DNA from: Pseudonocardiales bacterium
Lineage (GTDB): Bacteria; Actinomycetota; Actinomycetes; Mycobacteriales; Pseudonocardiaceae
Direction of reading: 5' to 3'
DNA: 5,181 nt
NCBI GenBank assembly: GCA_025465385.1
Contig: JAODNG010000466.1
Span: 1-5,181 of the forward strand
Part shown: piece by piece, positions 1 through 4,797 of the stretch
Layout: every line of letters starts with the position of its first letter
Numbering within the stretch: position 1 is the first letter of the stretch
Notes under the pieces: generated by a model
What the model was told of the DNA's origin: nothing
The model's database searches: none
Seen by the model: the letters and a program-made list of their open reading frames with translations, nothing else
Position numbers and translations under genes: made by a program

Positions 1-51
1 GCGGGCCAGGCCCTCAAGCGACGGATCATCCTCCGCTCGTGGCGAAGATGC

Positions 52-459
52 TCACCGGCGGCTCCACTGCCGGCCATCCCAACGGTCGTGGTTCCAACGG
101 TGGCCATCCCAATTCCAGCGGTCGCCACGACAATGCGCATCGCCACGGTGGTTCCAGTCATCGCAGTACGAGGACCAGAAGTCCCCCCGACGGTCCCAGT
201 TGCGGCCATCCCAACGGTCGTGGTTCCAGTTGCGGCCATCCCAAGACCACCGGTCCCCACGACAGGGCCCGTCGCCGCGGTGGTTCCAGTCATCGCAGTA
301 GTCCCAGTCCGCGAGGTAGACCTGGCTGGAGCTGACTGCAGCCGCCTGCGGCGCTGGGGTCAGCGTGCTGGCCGATGCCGAGGCCACTCCGAGAGCCAGA
401 GCCCCAGCGGTACAGAGCGCAAGAGCGCCGCCTCGAAGTGCTGTCCGGCCTAGATGCAT
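52..459 (-). CDS. Secreted Trp/Asp-rich tandem-repeat protein
   Basis: 135 aa, function not recognised. Residues 1-30 form a Sec-type signal peptide: an Arg-containing N-terminus, a long Leu/Ala/Gly core, and a likely cut after ASA (residues 28-30). A linker of about 20 residues leads into two copies of a 37-residue unit at 54-90 and 98-134, 30 of 37 identical, 44-residue period. Each unit starts YCDDWNHRGD, has a second Cys 11 residues after the first (C55/C66 and C99/C110), and carries two WDGxxW motifs ten residues apart. The mature chain has 14 Trp, about 18 Asp and 16 Arg, so it is very aromatic and charged. The four mature Cys could form one disulphide per repeat. Cys16 lies in the signal core (LALC) and does not make a good lipobox. 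ATG 459 is supported by GAGGAGGG six bases upstream. It is transcribed leftward, alone as far as the window shows. Export is fairly sure; any role at the cell envelope is inference. Confidence 0.82.
   Translation of the reverse strand: MHLGRTALRGGALALCTAGALALGVASASASTLTPAPQAAAVSSSQVYLADWDYCDDWNHRGDGPCRGDRWSWDGRNWNHDRWDGRNWDRRGDFWSSYCDDWNHRGDAHCRGDRWNWDGHRWNHDRWDGRQWSRR
58..168 (-). repeat. Direct repeat unit, second copy (C-terminal)
   Basis: DNA encoding residues 98-134 of the secreted protein. It is a direct repeat of 190-300 with a 132-bp period. The two copies keep 30 of 37 residues, which points to in-gene duplication. Confidence 0.85.
190..300 (-). repeat. Direct repeat unit, first copy (N-terminal)
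   Basis: DNA encoding residues 54-90 of the secreted protein. It contains a nested exact 19-bp repeat (CCAGTTGCGGCCATCCCAA on the plus strand) at 196-214 and 226-244. The 30-bp period corresponds to the ten-residue WDGxxW spacing. The gene therefore has a two-level repeat, a 10-aa subunit inside a 44-aa unit. Confidence 0.85.
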
Positions 460-653
460 GGTGAACCCTCCTCGGTCGAGTGCTTAAAGGACCTCAGAAG
501 GGACGTCCGGATACAAATATCGTTGTACGTGGTAGCTGGGAGTTTCCTGGGAGTCACTGACAGTTCGCTGCGCAGTCCATCCGCCGCTCGCCGAAGCAGA
601 TCTAGGTCCACGCGGCGGCGATGACGCAGCTTGATGGGTTCGCAGACGCGCAT
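450..653 (-). CDS. Doubtful small ORF upstream of the secreted-repeat gene
   Basis: A 67-codon frame starting at ATG 653, with GGAGGG nine bases upstream and another ATG two codons earlier. Residues about 8-35 (PIKLRHRRRVDLDLLRR and onward) look like a basic, amphipathic helical segment. The C-terminal third runs through sequence that also holds the dyad, the direct repeat and the Shine-Dalgarno of the next gene. Its stop overlaps the start of the secreted-repeat gene by ten bases, so it could be a leader ORF. I do not recognise the product. Codon third positions are only moderately GC-rich, so this may equally be chance. Confidence 0.22.
   Translation of the reverse strand: MRVCEPIKLRHRRRVDLDLLRRAADGLRSELSVTPRKLPATTYNDICIRTSLLRSFKHSTEEGSPCI
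466..473 (-). promoter_or_regulatory. Strong Shine-Dalgarno of the secreted-repeat gene
   Basis: GAGGAGGG on the minus strand, six bases before ATG 459. It fixes the start of the secreted protein and argues against any longer version. Confidence 0.8.
512..527. promoter_or_regulatory. Inverted repeat TACAA-N6-TTGTA, possible operator
   Basis: Perfect 5-bp arms around a 6-bp AT-rich centre (ATATCG), about 53-68 bp upstream of the secreted-repeat start codon. AT-rich sequence stands out in this GC-rich context, so it may be part of the promoter or a regulator site. No clear -35/-10 pair could be assigned. Confidence 0.3.
536..554 (-). promoter_or_regulatory. 11-bp-period direct repeat, possible response-regulator box
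   Basis: On the minus strand ACTCCCAG-GAA-ACTCCCAG: two identical 8-mers on the same helix face, 77-95 bp upstream of the secreted-repeat gene. OmpR/PhoP-type regulators bind direct repeats with 11-bp spacing. The sequence itself is not the known mycobacterial PhoP motif, so the assignment is only to a type of site. Confidence 0.3.
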
Positions 654-703
654 CTGCATCTGCCCTCCGCCGGCTACCAGCGCAAACGCGTCGGCGTTGC
701 GGC

Positions 704-709
704 TAGGAT
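704..709 (+). promoter_or_regulatory. Possible -10 (TAGGAT) for the 775-1050 gene
   Basis: TAGGAT fits the TAnnnT pattern of actinobacterial housekeeping promoters and would give a leader of about 60 bases. No convincing -35 is present, so this is a weak call. Confidence 0.28.
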
Positions 710-774
710 GAAGTTGCCGACAGCGGCGCACGCGACGAGCTCGCTTAGCTCGATGGTGGGAGGCGGGCCGTAAC

Positions 775-1050
775 GTGAACCAGGATGGTGCGGAGGTCCA
801 AGGTGGCGGGGATGCGGCGCAGGAGCTGGCACAAATGCGCGAGCGGATGGCTGTGATCAAGCAAGAGGCCGCCGTCGAAGTAGACCGCAAGTGGGTCTCA
901 CCATGGCGAACCCCAGATGTGTTCGATCTCAAGGTGAAGACAAGGTTGACGGCTCACTCGGAGTACCGGTCACTGCAGGCGCGGGTCCGGCACGCCGAGG
1001 ACAATCTTGCCGCGAAGCCCGACGCCGCCCCGGAGGCCGGCACGGTGTGA
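775..1050 (+). CDS. Hypothetical short soluble protein
   Basis: 91 aa from a GTG start, preceded by GGGAGGCGG (758-766) about 9-11 bases upstream. I do not recognise the family. There is no signal peptide or membrane segment. Residues about 14-36 (AAQELAQMRERMAVIKQEAA) and 61-80 are charged and likely helical, with some heptad-like spacing, flanking a WVSPWRTPDVFDLKVK stretch with two Trp. The tail is Ala/Pro/Glu-rich and probably disordered. It reads in the same direction as the CBS-domain gene 142 bp downstream, but the gap and possible hairpins between them make a shared operon uncertain. A long open frame lies on the opposite strand; the plus-strand frame is preferred for its Shine-Dalgarno and its protein-like composition. 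Confidence 0.6.
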   Translation: MNQDGAEVQGGGDAAQELAQMRERMAVIKQEAAVEVDRKWVSPWRTPDVFDLKVKTRLTAHSEYRSLQARVRHAEDNLAAKPDAAPEAGTV

Positions 1051-1092
1051 GCTAACCCCTTCCGGCCTCGTGCTTCAGCTCGCGGTGAAGGA

Positions 1093-1106
1093 CCGACTGA
1101 GGTCGG
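1093..1106 (+). other. Small dyad CCGAC-TGAG-GTCGG
   Basis: A 5-bp stem with a 4-base loop, 42 bp after the stop of the 775-1050 gene and without a T-run. It could be a weak terminator or an operator for the CBS gene; neither is well supported. Confidence 0.2.
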
Positions 1107-1133
1107 CGTCACAGTGATGCTTGGTAATCGCTC

Positions 1134-1151
1134 TGGTGGCCGCACCCACCA
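1134..1151 (+). other. Hairpin in the leader of the CBS gene
   Basis: TGGTGG-CCGCAC-CCACCA forms a perfect 6-bp stem with a 6-base loop, ending 41 bases before the CBS start codon. If transcription starts upstream, the mRNA leader would carry it. It resembles no riboswitch I know. Confidence 0.25.
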
Positions 1152-1180
1152 CGCGGGACGATGTGAGCACCTGCGTCGTC

Positions 1181-1186
1181 GGGAGG
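1181..1186 (+). promoter_or_regulatory. Shine-Dalgarno deciding the CBS-gene start
   Basis: GGGAGG six bases before ATG 1193. It selects this start over the in-frame TTG at 1121, which would add 24 residues unlike the family's N-terminus. Confidence 0.8.
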
Positions 1187-1192
1187 GCACTG

Positions 1193-1636
1193 ATGAAGGT
1201 CGAGGAAATCCTTAAGTCCAAGGGCCGGTCGGTAGAGATCATCGAGGTTGACGCGAGCATCGCCGAGGCGGTGGGTCGGCTGAACGGTCCTCCTCAGATC
1301 GGTGCGCTGGTCATCTGCGACGAGCACGAGCAGCGGCCGCTGGTGGGAACGCTGACTGAGCGCGACATCATCCGTGGTCTTGGTAAATACGGCGCCAAGC
1401 TGCTGACCATGCAGGTCACCAACGTGATGTCGCGCAATGTTCCGGTGTGCTCCCCGGAGGACAGCATCACGCGACTGATGCAACAGATGACGGCTTCTCG
1501 TTACCGCCATCTGCCGGTGGTAGACGGTGGCGAGCTGGTCGGTTTGGTCAGCATCGGTGACGTGGTCAAGGCGCGCATCGAGGAGATGGAGCTGGAGACC
1601 GGGCTGCTCAGGGACCTTTACATCGCGCGCGGATGA
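1193..1636 (+). CDS. Tandem CBS-domain protein
   Basis: 147 aa, a stand-alone Bateman module with no attached enzyme or transporter. CBS 1 spans about residues 5-65 and ends in TLTERDIIRGL. CBS 2 spans about 73-130 and ends in SIGDVVKARIEEME. Both carry the (S/T)xxD signature (T55-D58 and S120-D123) that contacts the ribose of adenine nucleotides in CBS pairs. The C-terminal helix with LLRDLYI is typical of the small bacterial two-CBS family. Such proteins are cytosolic ligand sensors, probably for AMP/ATP-type molecules; the partner is not shown here. The mycobacterial dormancy protein Hrp1 has a similar architecture, but I do not claim orthology. Its stop lies 20 bp from the convergent stop of the glucose dehydrogenase gene. 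The leader holds a 6-bp hairpin. Confidence 0.93.
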   Translation: MKVEEILKSKGRSVEIIEVDASIAEAVGRLNGPPQIGALVICDEHEQRPLVGTLTERDIIRGLGKYGAKLLTMQVTNVMSRNVPVCSPEDSITRLMQQMTASRYRHLPVVDGGELVGLVSIGDVVKARIEEMELETGLLRDLYIARG

Positions 1637-1664
1637 CTCGGTACGGAACGAACGCGCTACCGGG
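1637..1664. terminator. Possible two-way hairpin between convergent genes
   Basis: CTCGGTA (1637-1643) can pair with TACCGGG (1658-1664), including one G-T pair, across a 14-base loop. The right arm overlaps the stop codon of the dehydrogenase gene. There is no T-run, so it would be a U-less terminator at best. Confidence 0.22.
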
Positions 1665-3072
1665 TGCCGACGTAGGTGAACGCCAGGATCGCTCCAGGAT
1701 TGTCGAGCTTTTCAGTGGGGGGTCCGAACTTGGGTCCCGACAGCCCGCTGCTGTCCGTGGAGATATAGACGGTTCGGTGGTCTGGGCTCAGCGCGAGATC
1801 CCGGTAGCGGTTCGTGGTTTTGAAAAACTGAGTGATATCGCCCTGGATGGAGCCGCCGTCCTGGGTGAGTCGCAAGCAGTAGAGCGCACCGTTCTTCAGG
1901 CTCGTGACCAACAGGGAATTGCGCCAACCGTCGAATGCGCCTTGATCAGCAGGCAGATAATCCATACTGGACGGCGCGATCGATGGCCAGCAGATGTATG
2001 ACTGGTCACCGCACGCCGGATCATGGAAATTGTATCCGTTGGGGACCGTGTAGAGCGTCTTCAGGGGTTCCACATAGTCGGGGTCGCTCCAGGCGGTCTC
2101 CCGCTGCTGAGGGACAGACGGCGGGATCGAGAAATTGTCGTAGTGCAGGCTGGCGCACGGCGGCGTGGTAGACGCGGACCAGTTCCCGTACACGTAGGAT
2201 TCGTCGTCCTTGAAACCGGACACATATGGCCAGCCGTAGTTTTTGCCAGCCTGGATCAGGTTGATTTCATCGTCGGCCTTGGGACCATGTTCCGCCGAGA
2301 ACAGCCGGCCACCTGGTCCGAAGACCAGACCTTGCGGGTTCCGGTGGCCATACGAGTAGATATGACTGCGCACGCCCTTGATCACCGGATTATCGGCCGG
2401 AATGCTGCCGTCGAGGTTCAACCGGAGGATTTTTCCGACGTAGGTTGCCCAGTTCCGGTTACCGATGTCCTCTGCGGTGGGCAGATCCTGCGCTCGGGTA
2501 GGGTTACAGAAGCGTTGGAACTGGTTATTCCCCTGGTCCCCGATCGAATAGTAAAGCTTTTGATCGGGGCCGACCAGCAGGCGGCCTGAGTTGTGGTCCG
2601 TGCTCGCCGACAGACCCGTGATCAGGTCGACCGGCCGGCTCAAGGTGTGCGCTGCGGGATCGTAGGTGTAGCGGACTATCTTGGTTCGGCGGTCGACTGC
2701 TGGGCCCGGATCAGCGTCGTAAGTGTACGCAAGGTAGACGTCATTGCTGCCTTTTAGGAAATCAGGCCGGAATGCCATGCCGAGCAGGCCGTCCTGACTC
2801 TCGGTGGAGTACACATCAGCGATGGTGACCACGGTGCTCTTCGAGCCATCCGACGGGTTCACCCGGGTCACTCTCTTGCCCGTCTTCTCGGTGACCCAAA
2901 GGAAGCCATCGGGACCCCAGGTGATTTCCCACGGGTCCGCCAAACCGGTGGTCAGGACTCGCGAGGTGAACGGCTCACGCGAACGTGTTGCAGTTGATGA
3001 CTTCTCTTGGGAGGCCGTACACCCCGTCGCTGACAACACGAGCAGGGTGGTCAGCGCCAGAAATCGCTTCAT
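1657..3072 (-). CDS. gdhB: PQQ-dependent soluble-type glucose dehydrogenase, probable lipoprotein
   Basis: 471 aa, close in length and pattern to Acinetobacter soluble glucose dehydrogenase (GdhB), a six-bladed propeller that oxidises glucose and other aldoses to lactones with PQQ and calcium. Matching blocks in order: SQDGLLGMAF (92-101), DHNSGRL with the catalytic-base His160, GKILRLNLDGSIP (213-225), YGHRNPQGL with Arg244, a GPxxDDEINLI calcium/PQQ loop (263-273), PLKTLYTV (336-343), YICWP (359-363), SLKNG with Lys393, NRYRD with PQQ-contacting Arg422 and Arg424, and LDNPG near the end. The GdhB disulphide cysteines are kept (C354, C361). The GdhB Gln before the calcium Gly-Pro is His262 here. 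The N-terminus has a signal with SATGC, so Cys18 is probably lipidated and the enzyme tethered outside the membrane. ATG 3072 has GGGAAG six bases upstream. It lies 63 bp after the DUF6158-like gene on the same strand. No PQQ synthesis gene is in the window. Confidence 0.93.
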   Translation of the reverse strand: MKRFLALTTLLVLSATGCTASQEKSSTATRSREPFTSRVLTTGLADPWEITWGPDGFLWVTEKTGKRVTRVNPSDGSKSTVVTIADVYSTESQDGLLGMAFRPDFLKGSNDVYLAYTYDADPGPAVDRRTKIVRYTYDPAAHTLSRPVDLITGLSASTDHNSGRLLVGPDQKLYYSIGDQGNNQFQRFCNPTRAQDLPTAEDIGNRNWATYVGKILRLNLDGSIPADNPVIKGVRSHIYSYGHRNPQGLVFGPGGRLFSAEHGPKADDEINLIQAGKNYGWPYVSGFKDDESYVYGNWSASTTPPCASLHYDNFSIPPSVPQQRETAWSDPDYVEPLKTLYTVPNGYNFHDPACGDQSYICWPSIAPSSMDYLPADQGAFDGWRNSLLVTSLKNGALYCLRLTQDGGSIQGDITQFFKTTNRYRDLALSPDHRTVYISTDSSGLSGPKFGPPTEKLDNPGAILAFTYVGTR

Positions 3073-3109
3073 GCGTCGCTTCCCGGGCTCAGATCGGTGG
3101 TGTGTGGCT

Positions 3110-3130
3110 CGTCGGACACTCGCGTCGGAC
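3110..3130. repeat. Short direct repeat CGTCGGAC, 13-bp period
   Basis: Two exact 8-mers at 3110-3117 and 3123-3130, in the 63-bp gap between the DUF6158-like gene and the glucose dehydrogenase gene, 38-58 bp upstream of the dehydrogenase start codon. This could be a regulator site, or simply GC-rich coincidence. Confidence 0.25.
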
Positions 3131-3135
3131 CGTGA

Positions 3136-3366
3136 TCAGGAAGCCGGGTCCTCTCCGCGGGCGCCGGCGCGGGTACGCGCCGGGTCCACGTCACGCTCGG
3201 GATGGCGGCGAAGGTACTCGTTCTCGAGTTCGGTGGTGCGGCTGGTGTGCTCCCCCAGCGCATCGATCGATCCGTGCAGGAACGTGCCGTGCCGGGTCTC
3301 GTGGAGATGTTGCAACTCGCGAAGAAGGTCACTCTCCGCCAGATCCTCGGGCCGCACACCTGACAC
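3136..3366 (-). CDS. DUF6158-like small actinobacterial protein
   Basis: 76 aa from GTG 3366, chosen because GAGGAGG lies five bases upstream and family similarity starts here (SGVRPEDLAESDLLREL); the ATG 30 codons further up adds unrelated residues. Landmarks: DLLRELQHLHETRHGTFLHG (residues 13-32), then a helix ending NEYLRRHPERDVDP (49-62), and a short Arg/Ala-rich tail. The His/Arg-rich helical pattern resembles actinobacterial proteins annotated DUF6158, recalled from memory. The function is unknown. It is cytosolic, with no signal or membrane segment. It shares strand with the downstream glucose dehydrogenase gene (63-bp gap) and diverges from the AlkB-like gene 56 bp away. Confidence 0.82.
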   Translation of the reverse strand: MSGVRPEDLAESDLLRELQHLHETRHGTFLHGSIDALGEHTSRTTELENEYLRRHPERDVDPARTRAGARGEDPAS

Positions 3367-3371
3367 GTCGT

Positions 3372-3378
3372 CCTCCTC
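3372..3378 (-). promoter_or_regulatory. Shine-Dalgarno deciding the GTG start of the DUF6158-like gene
   Basis: GAGGAGG on the minus strand with a five-base gap to GTG 3366. It sits in the 56-bp gap shared with the divergent AlkB-like gene, so both promoters must lie within or overlap this gap and the 5' ends of the genes. Confidence 0.7.
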
Positions 3379-3422
3379 GCCGCCGTCGTGTATCCGGTGA
3401 CAGTAGCGCGCAGAGGCGTTGA

Positions 3423-4055
3423 ATGAGCACGGTGAGCCTCCCGTTCCAGCCCTCACTGTTCGGCTCCGGTGATCCGCTGGGTGACCCGTCGTTCAGTACG
3501 CTGCGGCGTTTCTGGCTAGACACCGAATCGTGGGTCGATCTCGCACCCGACTGGTTGAGCGGTCCGGACACCCTGTTCACCCAGCTCGCCGAATCGGCAC
3601 CGTGGCAGCAGCGGGAGCGCACGATGTACGACCAACGAGTCGCCGAGCCCCGACTGACCTGCGGTTGGGCCGTGAGTGACGCACCACCGCCGCTAGACGA
3701 TCTGGCTGATCTGCTGTCCGAGCGCTATCAGGTTCACTTCGACTCGATCGGACTCAACTACTACCGGCACGGCAGAGACTCGGTCGCCTGGCACGGCGAT
3801 CGGGTGCGCTTCGTCCTACAACGGCCGCAGGTGGCCATCGTGTCGCTCGGCACCCCCAGGCGCTTCGGGCTGCGACCGCGCGGTGGCGGGACCGGACAGT
3901 GGTTCACCGTGGAAGGGGGCGATCTGCTCGTGATGGGCGGTCGCTGCCAGCACGACTGGGAGCACACCGTGCCCAAGACCACCCGCGGCGGCCCGCGAAT
4001 CAGCGTCACCTACCGGCACACCTCAGAAGAGCCGTTCACAGCACCACCGCGATGA
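3423..4055 (+). CDS. alkB: AlkB-like 2-oxoglutarate/Fe(II) dioxygenase
   Basis: 210 aa, usual length for bacterial AlkB proteins. This family demethylates alkylated bases such as 1-methyladenine and 3-methylcytosine in DNA or RNA, using Fe(II), oxygen and 2-oxoglutarate. Visible landmarks: an LNYYRHG strand (111-117) leading to the iron-binding HxD (H124, D126), a third ligand His181 in QHDWEHTVPK, and the 2-oxoglutarate-binding RISVTYR (Arg192 and Arg198), which corresponds to RxNxTxR in E. coli AlkB with Asn replaced by Ser. The first 75 residues form the nucleotide-recognition region and are less conserved. ATG 3423 has a modest AGAGG six bases upstream. It diverges from the DUF6158-like gene. 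Its last 20 bases overlap the end of the convergent DUF1304 gene. No ada or alkA neighbour and no Ada-type box are visible, so induction by alkylation is not shown. Confidence 0.92.
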   Translation: MSTVSLPFQPSLFGSGDPLGDPSFSTLRRFWLDTESWVDLAPDWLSGPDTLFTQLAESAPWQQRERTMYDQRVAEPRLTCGWAVSDAPPPLDDLADLLSERYQVHFDSIGLNYYRHGRDSVAWHGDRVRFVLQRPQVAIVSLGTPRRFGLRPRGGGTGQWFTVEGGDLLVMGGRCQHDWEHTVPKTTRGGPRISVTYRHTSEEPFTAPPR

Positions 4056-4437
4056 GCGCGACGAGCGGTGGCACGCTCTGGGCCAGCGCTCCTCCGAGCC
4101 CCTTGCCCCGCGCACGACCCAACTCCAACCGGTCGGCGACGAGGAGCACGAGGCCAGACAGGAACATGAACAGGCATGTGTAGATAACCAGCGCCCGGCC
4201 GACCGCCACGTCGCCAACACCCCAGGCGATCACGCCGGCGACGACGCCGGAGGCGAGGAACAGGTTGTAGAAGCCAACACCGAATGCCCAGAGCCGGACG
4301 GCCGGGACGTCGGCGGTGCGCACGAAGAAAATACCTTGATGCACGCCGGGACGCTGGAACAGCACGGCTTCCCAGACGAAGACGACGACGTGCAGCACCG
4401 CCCCCAGGAGCGCGAATATCCACACGACCGAAGTCAT
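4036..4437 (-). CDS. DUF1304 family membrane protein
   Basis: 133 aa, typical for DUF1304, with four predicted membrane helices at about 3-24, 50-73, 78-101 and 113-133. Family landmarks include His16 and Glu23 in helix 1 (HVVVFVWEAVLF) and the GFYNLFLASG stretch (55-64) at the start of helix 2. No biochemical role is established for the family. ATG 4437 overlaps the stop of the cupin-like gene as ATGA (4434-4437), so translation is likely coupled and the two proteins probably come from one mRNA. The 3' end overlaps the AlkB-like gene by 20 bp tail-to-tail, which leaves no room for a terminator between them. Confidence 0.9.
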   Translation of the reverse strand: MTSVVWIFALLGAVLHVVVFVWEAVLFQRPGVHQGIFFVRTADVPAVRLWAFGVGFYNLFLASGVVAGVIAWGVGDVAVGRALVIYTCLFMFLSGLVLLVADRLELGRARGKGLGGALAQSVPPLVALIAVVL

Positions 4438-4721
4438 CGGGCAGCCTGCATGCCAGCCACGGTCACGTCGTGGCGACCCAGTATCTGCTGGATCTCCTGC
4501 GCAGCCTCCTCGATCGGACGACCGTGCGGCACCGTAGCGTCGAAGTCGGCGTGGAATCTCCCCGTGGCGCCGGTCTGGCTCACCACCAGAAACGTCGTCG
4601 TCGGGCTGGGCACCGTGAAGGTATGCAGGGCTTCTGGCGGGATGGTGATCGACGACCCTGGCCCAGGGGCGGTGAACTCGGGGCCTTCGCCGGCGGCGGT
4701 GTGCTGAACTAGGTGCGCCAT
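4434..4721 (-). CDS. Cupin-like protein lacking the first cupin motif
   Basis: 95 aa. Residues 14-50 look like the second half of a cupin barrel: PGSSITIPPEALHTFTV fits motif 2, G-x5-P-x-G-x2-H, as G22, P28 and His33, with Glu30 in place of Gly. Motif 1 (HxH...E) is missing, so a complete metal site cannot form. The ending, PIEEAAQEIQQILGRH (69-84), is helical. ATG 4721 is the only start before the in-frame TAA at 4746-4748 (minus-strand frame) and has no Shine-Dalgarno. A TAGCGT -10 seven bases upstream suggests a leaderless mRNA. Either this is a shortened but working protein or the remnant of a full cupin whose 5' half was deleted; the intact ATGA coupling to DUF1304 favours continued expression. 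It is divergent from the LuxR-type gene. Confidence 0.75.
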   Translation of the reverse strand: MAHLVQHTAAGEGPEFTAPGPGSSITIPPEALHTFTVPSPTTTFLVVSQTGATGRFHADFDATVPHGRPIEEAAQEIQQILGRHDVTVAGMQAAR

Positions 4722-4728
4722 GCCGACG

Positions 4729-4734
4729 ACGCTA
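4729..4734 (-). promoter_or_regulatory. Likely -10 (TAGCGT) of a leaderless cupin/DUF1304 mRNA
   Basis: A TAnnnT hexamer ends seven bases before ATG 4721, the spacing expected when transcription begins at the start codon. The missing Shine-Dalgarno agrees with this. No consensus -35 is present. Confidence 0.45.
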
Positions 4735-4757
4735 AGGCGGCCTGCTTACTCGAGTCG

Positions 4758-4775
4758 ATCCCAGAATTCTGGGAT
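4758..4775. promoter_or_regulatory. Perfect 18-bp palindrome, probable shared operator
   Basis: ATCCCAGAATTCTGGGAT is its own reverse complement over all 18 bases. Its centre (4766.5) is 45.5 bp from the cupin-like start and 43.5 bp from the LuxR-type start, almost midway. LuxR-type activators commonly bind 18-20-bp palindromes near -42, so the neighbouring regulator is the natural candidate binder. The binding protein is inferred; the palindrome is seen directly. Confidence 0.6.
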
Positions 4776-4797
4776 GCCCGCCGGACGTTAACGGCGA

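Larger units (their letters stand above)
460..774. other. Intergenic region between divergent genes 52-459 and 775-1050
   Basis: About 315 bp with no confident gene. The left part, next to the secreted-protein gene, is less GC-rich and holds a TACAA/TTGTA dyad (512-527), an 8-bp palindrome GGACGTCC (501-508) and a direct repeat CTGGGAGT (536-543 and 547-554). The middle could encode a short minus-strand peptide (450-653). The right part carries a possible TAGGAT -10 and the Shine-Dalgarno of the gene at 775. A long minus-strand open frame crosses the whole region and most of the 775 gene, but it lacks protein character upstream of about 690. Confidence 0.6.

Noticed and set aside
1..51. Sequence left of the secreted-repeat gene, with GGGCC-A-GGCCC at 3-13
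   Set aside because: Too short to assign. The symmetric element has a one-base centre and no T-run, so a terminator call is not supported.
196..244. 30-bp-period repeats that could suggest a CRISPR-like array
   Set aside because: There are only two exact copies and they encode the WDGxxW protein repeat in frame; no spacer-like unique sequences or cas genes.
88..453. Val/Pro-rich plus-strand open frame opposite the secreted-repeat gene
   Set aside because: It is the antisense reading of the repeats. The minus strand has a signal peptide, a strong Shine-Dalgarno and a coherent protein.
450..932. 160-codon minus-strand open frame spanning the intergenic region and most of the 775 gene
   Set aside because: Its upstream half is low-complexity Arg/Ser/Pro-rich sequence antisense to 775-1050. 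Only the part after ATG 653 is kept, as a doubtful small ORF.
1121..1192. TTG-initiated longer version of the CBS protein
   Set aside because: No Shine-Dalgarno at the TTG; GGGAGG six bases before ATG 1193 and the family's usual N-terminus support the shorter protein.
2023..2589. 188-codon plus-strand open frame
   Set aside because: Antisense shadow of the glucose dehydrogenase gene, which matches a known family along its whole length.
3069..3359. 96-codon minus-strand open frame overlapping the DUF6158-like gene
   Set aside because: Alternate frame of 3136-3366 without a good start or family-like sequence.
2804..3400. 198-codon plus-strand open frame across the dehydrogenase 5' end and the DUF6158-like gene
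   Set aside because: Arg/Ser-rich shadow with no recognisable features; it crosses two well-supported minus-strand genes.
4010..4423. 137-codon Arg-rich minus-strand open frame
   Set aside because: Alternate frame of the DUF1304 gene, which has four clean membrane helices and family landmarks.
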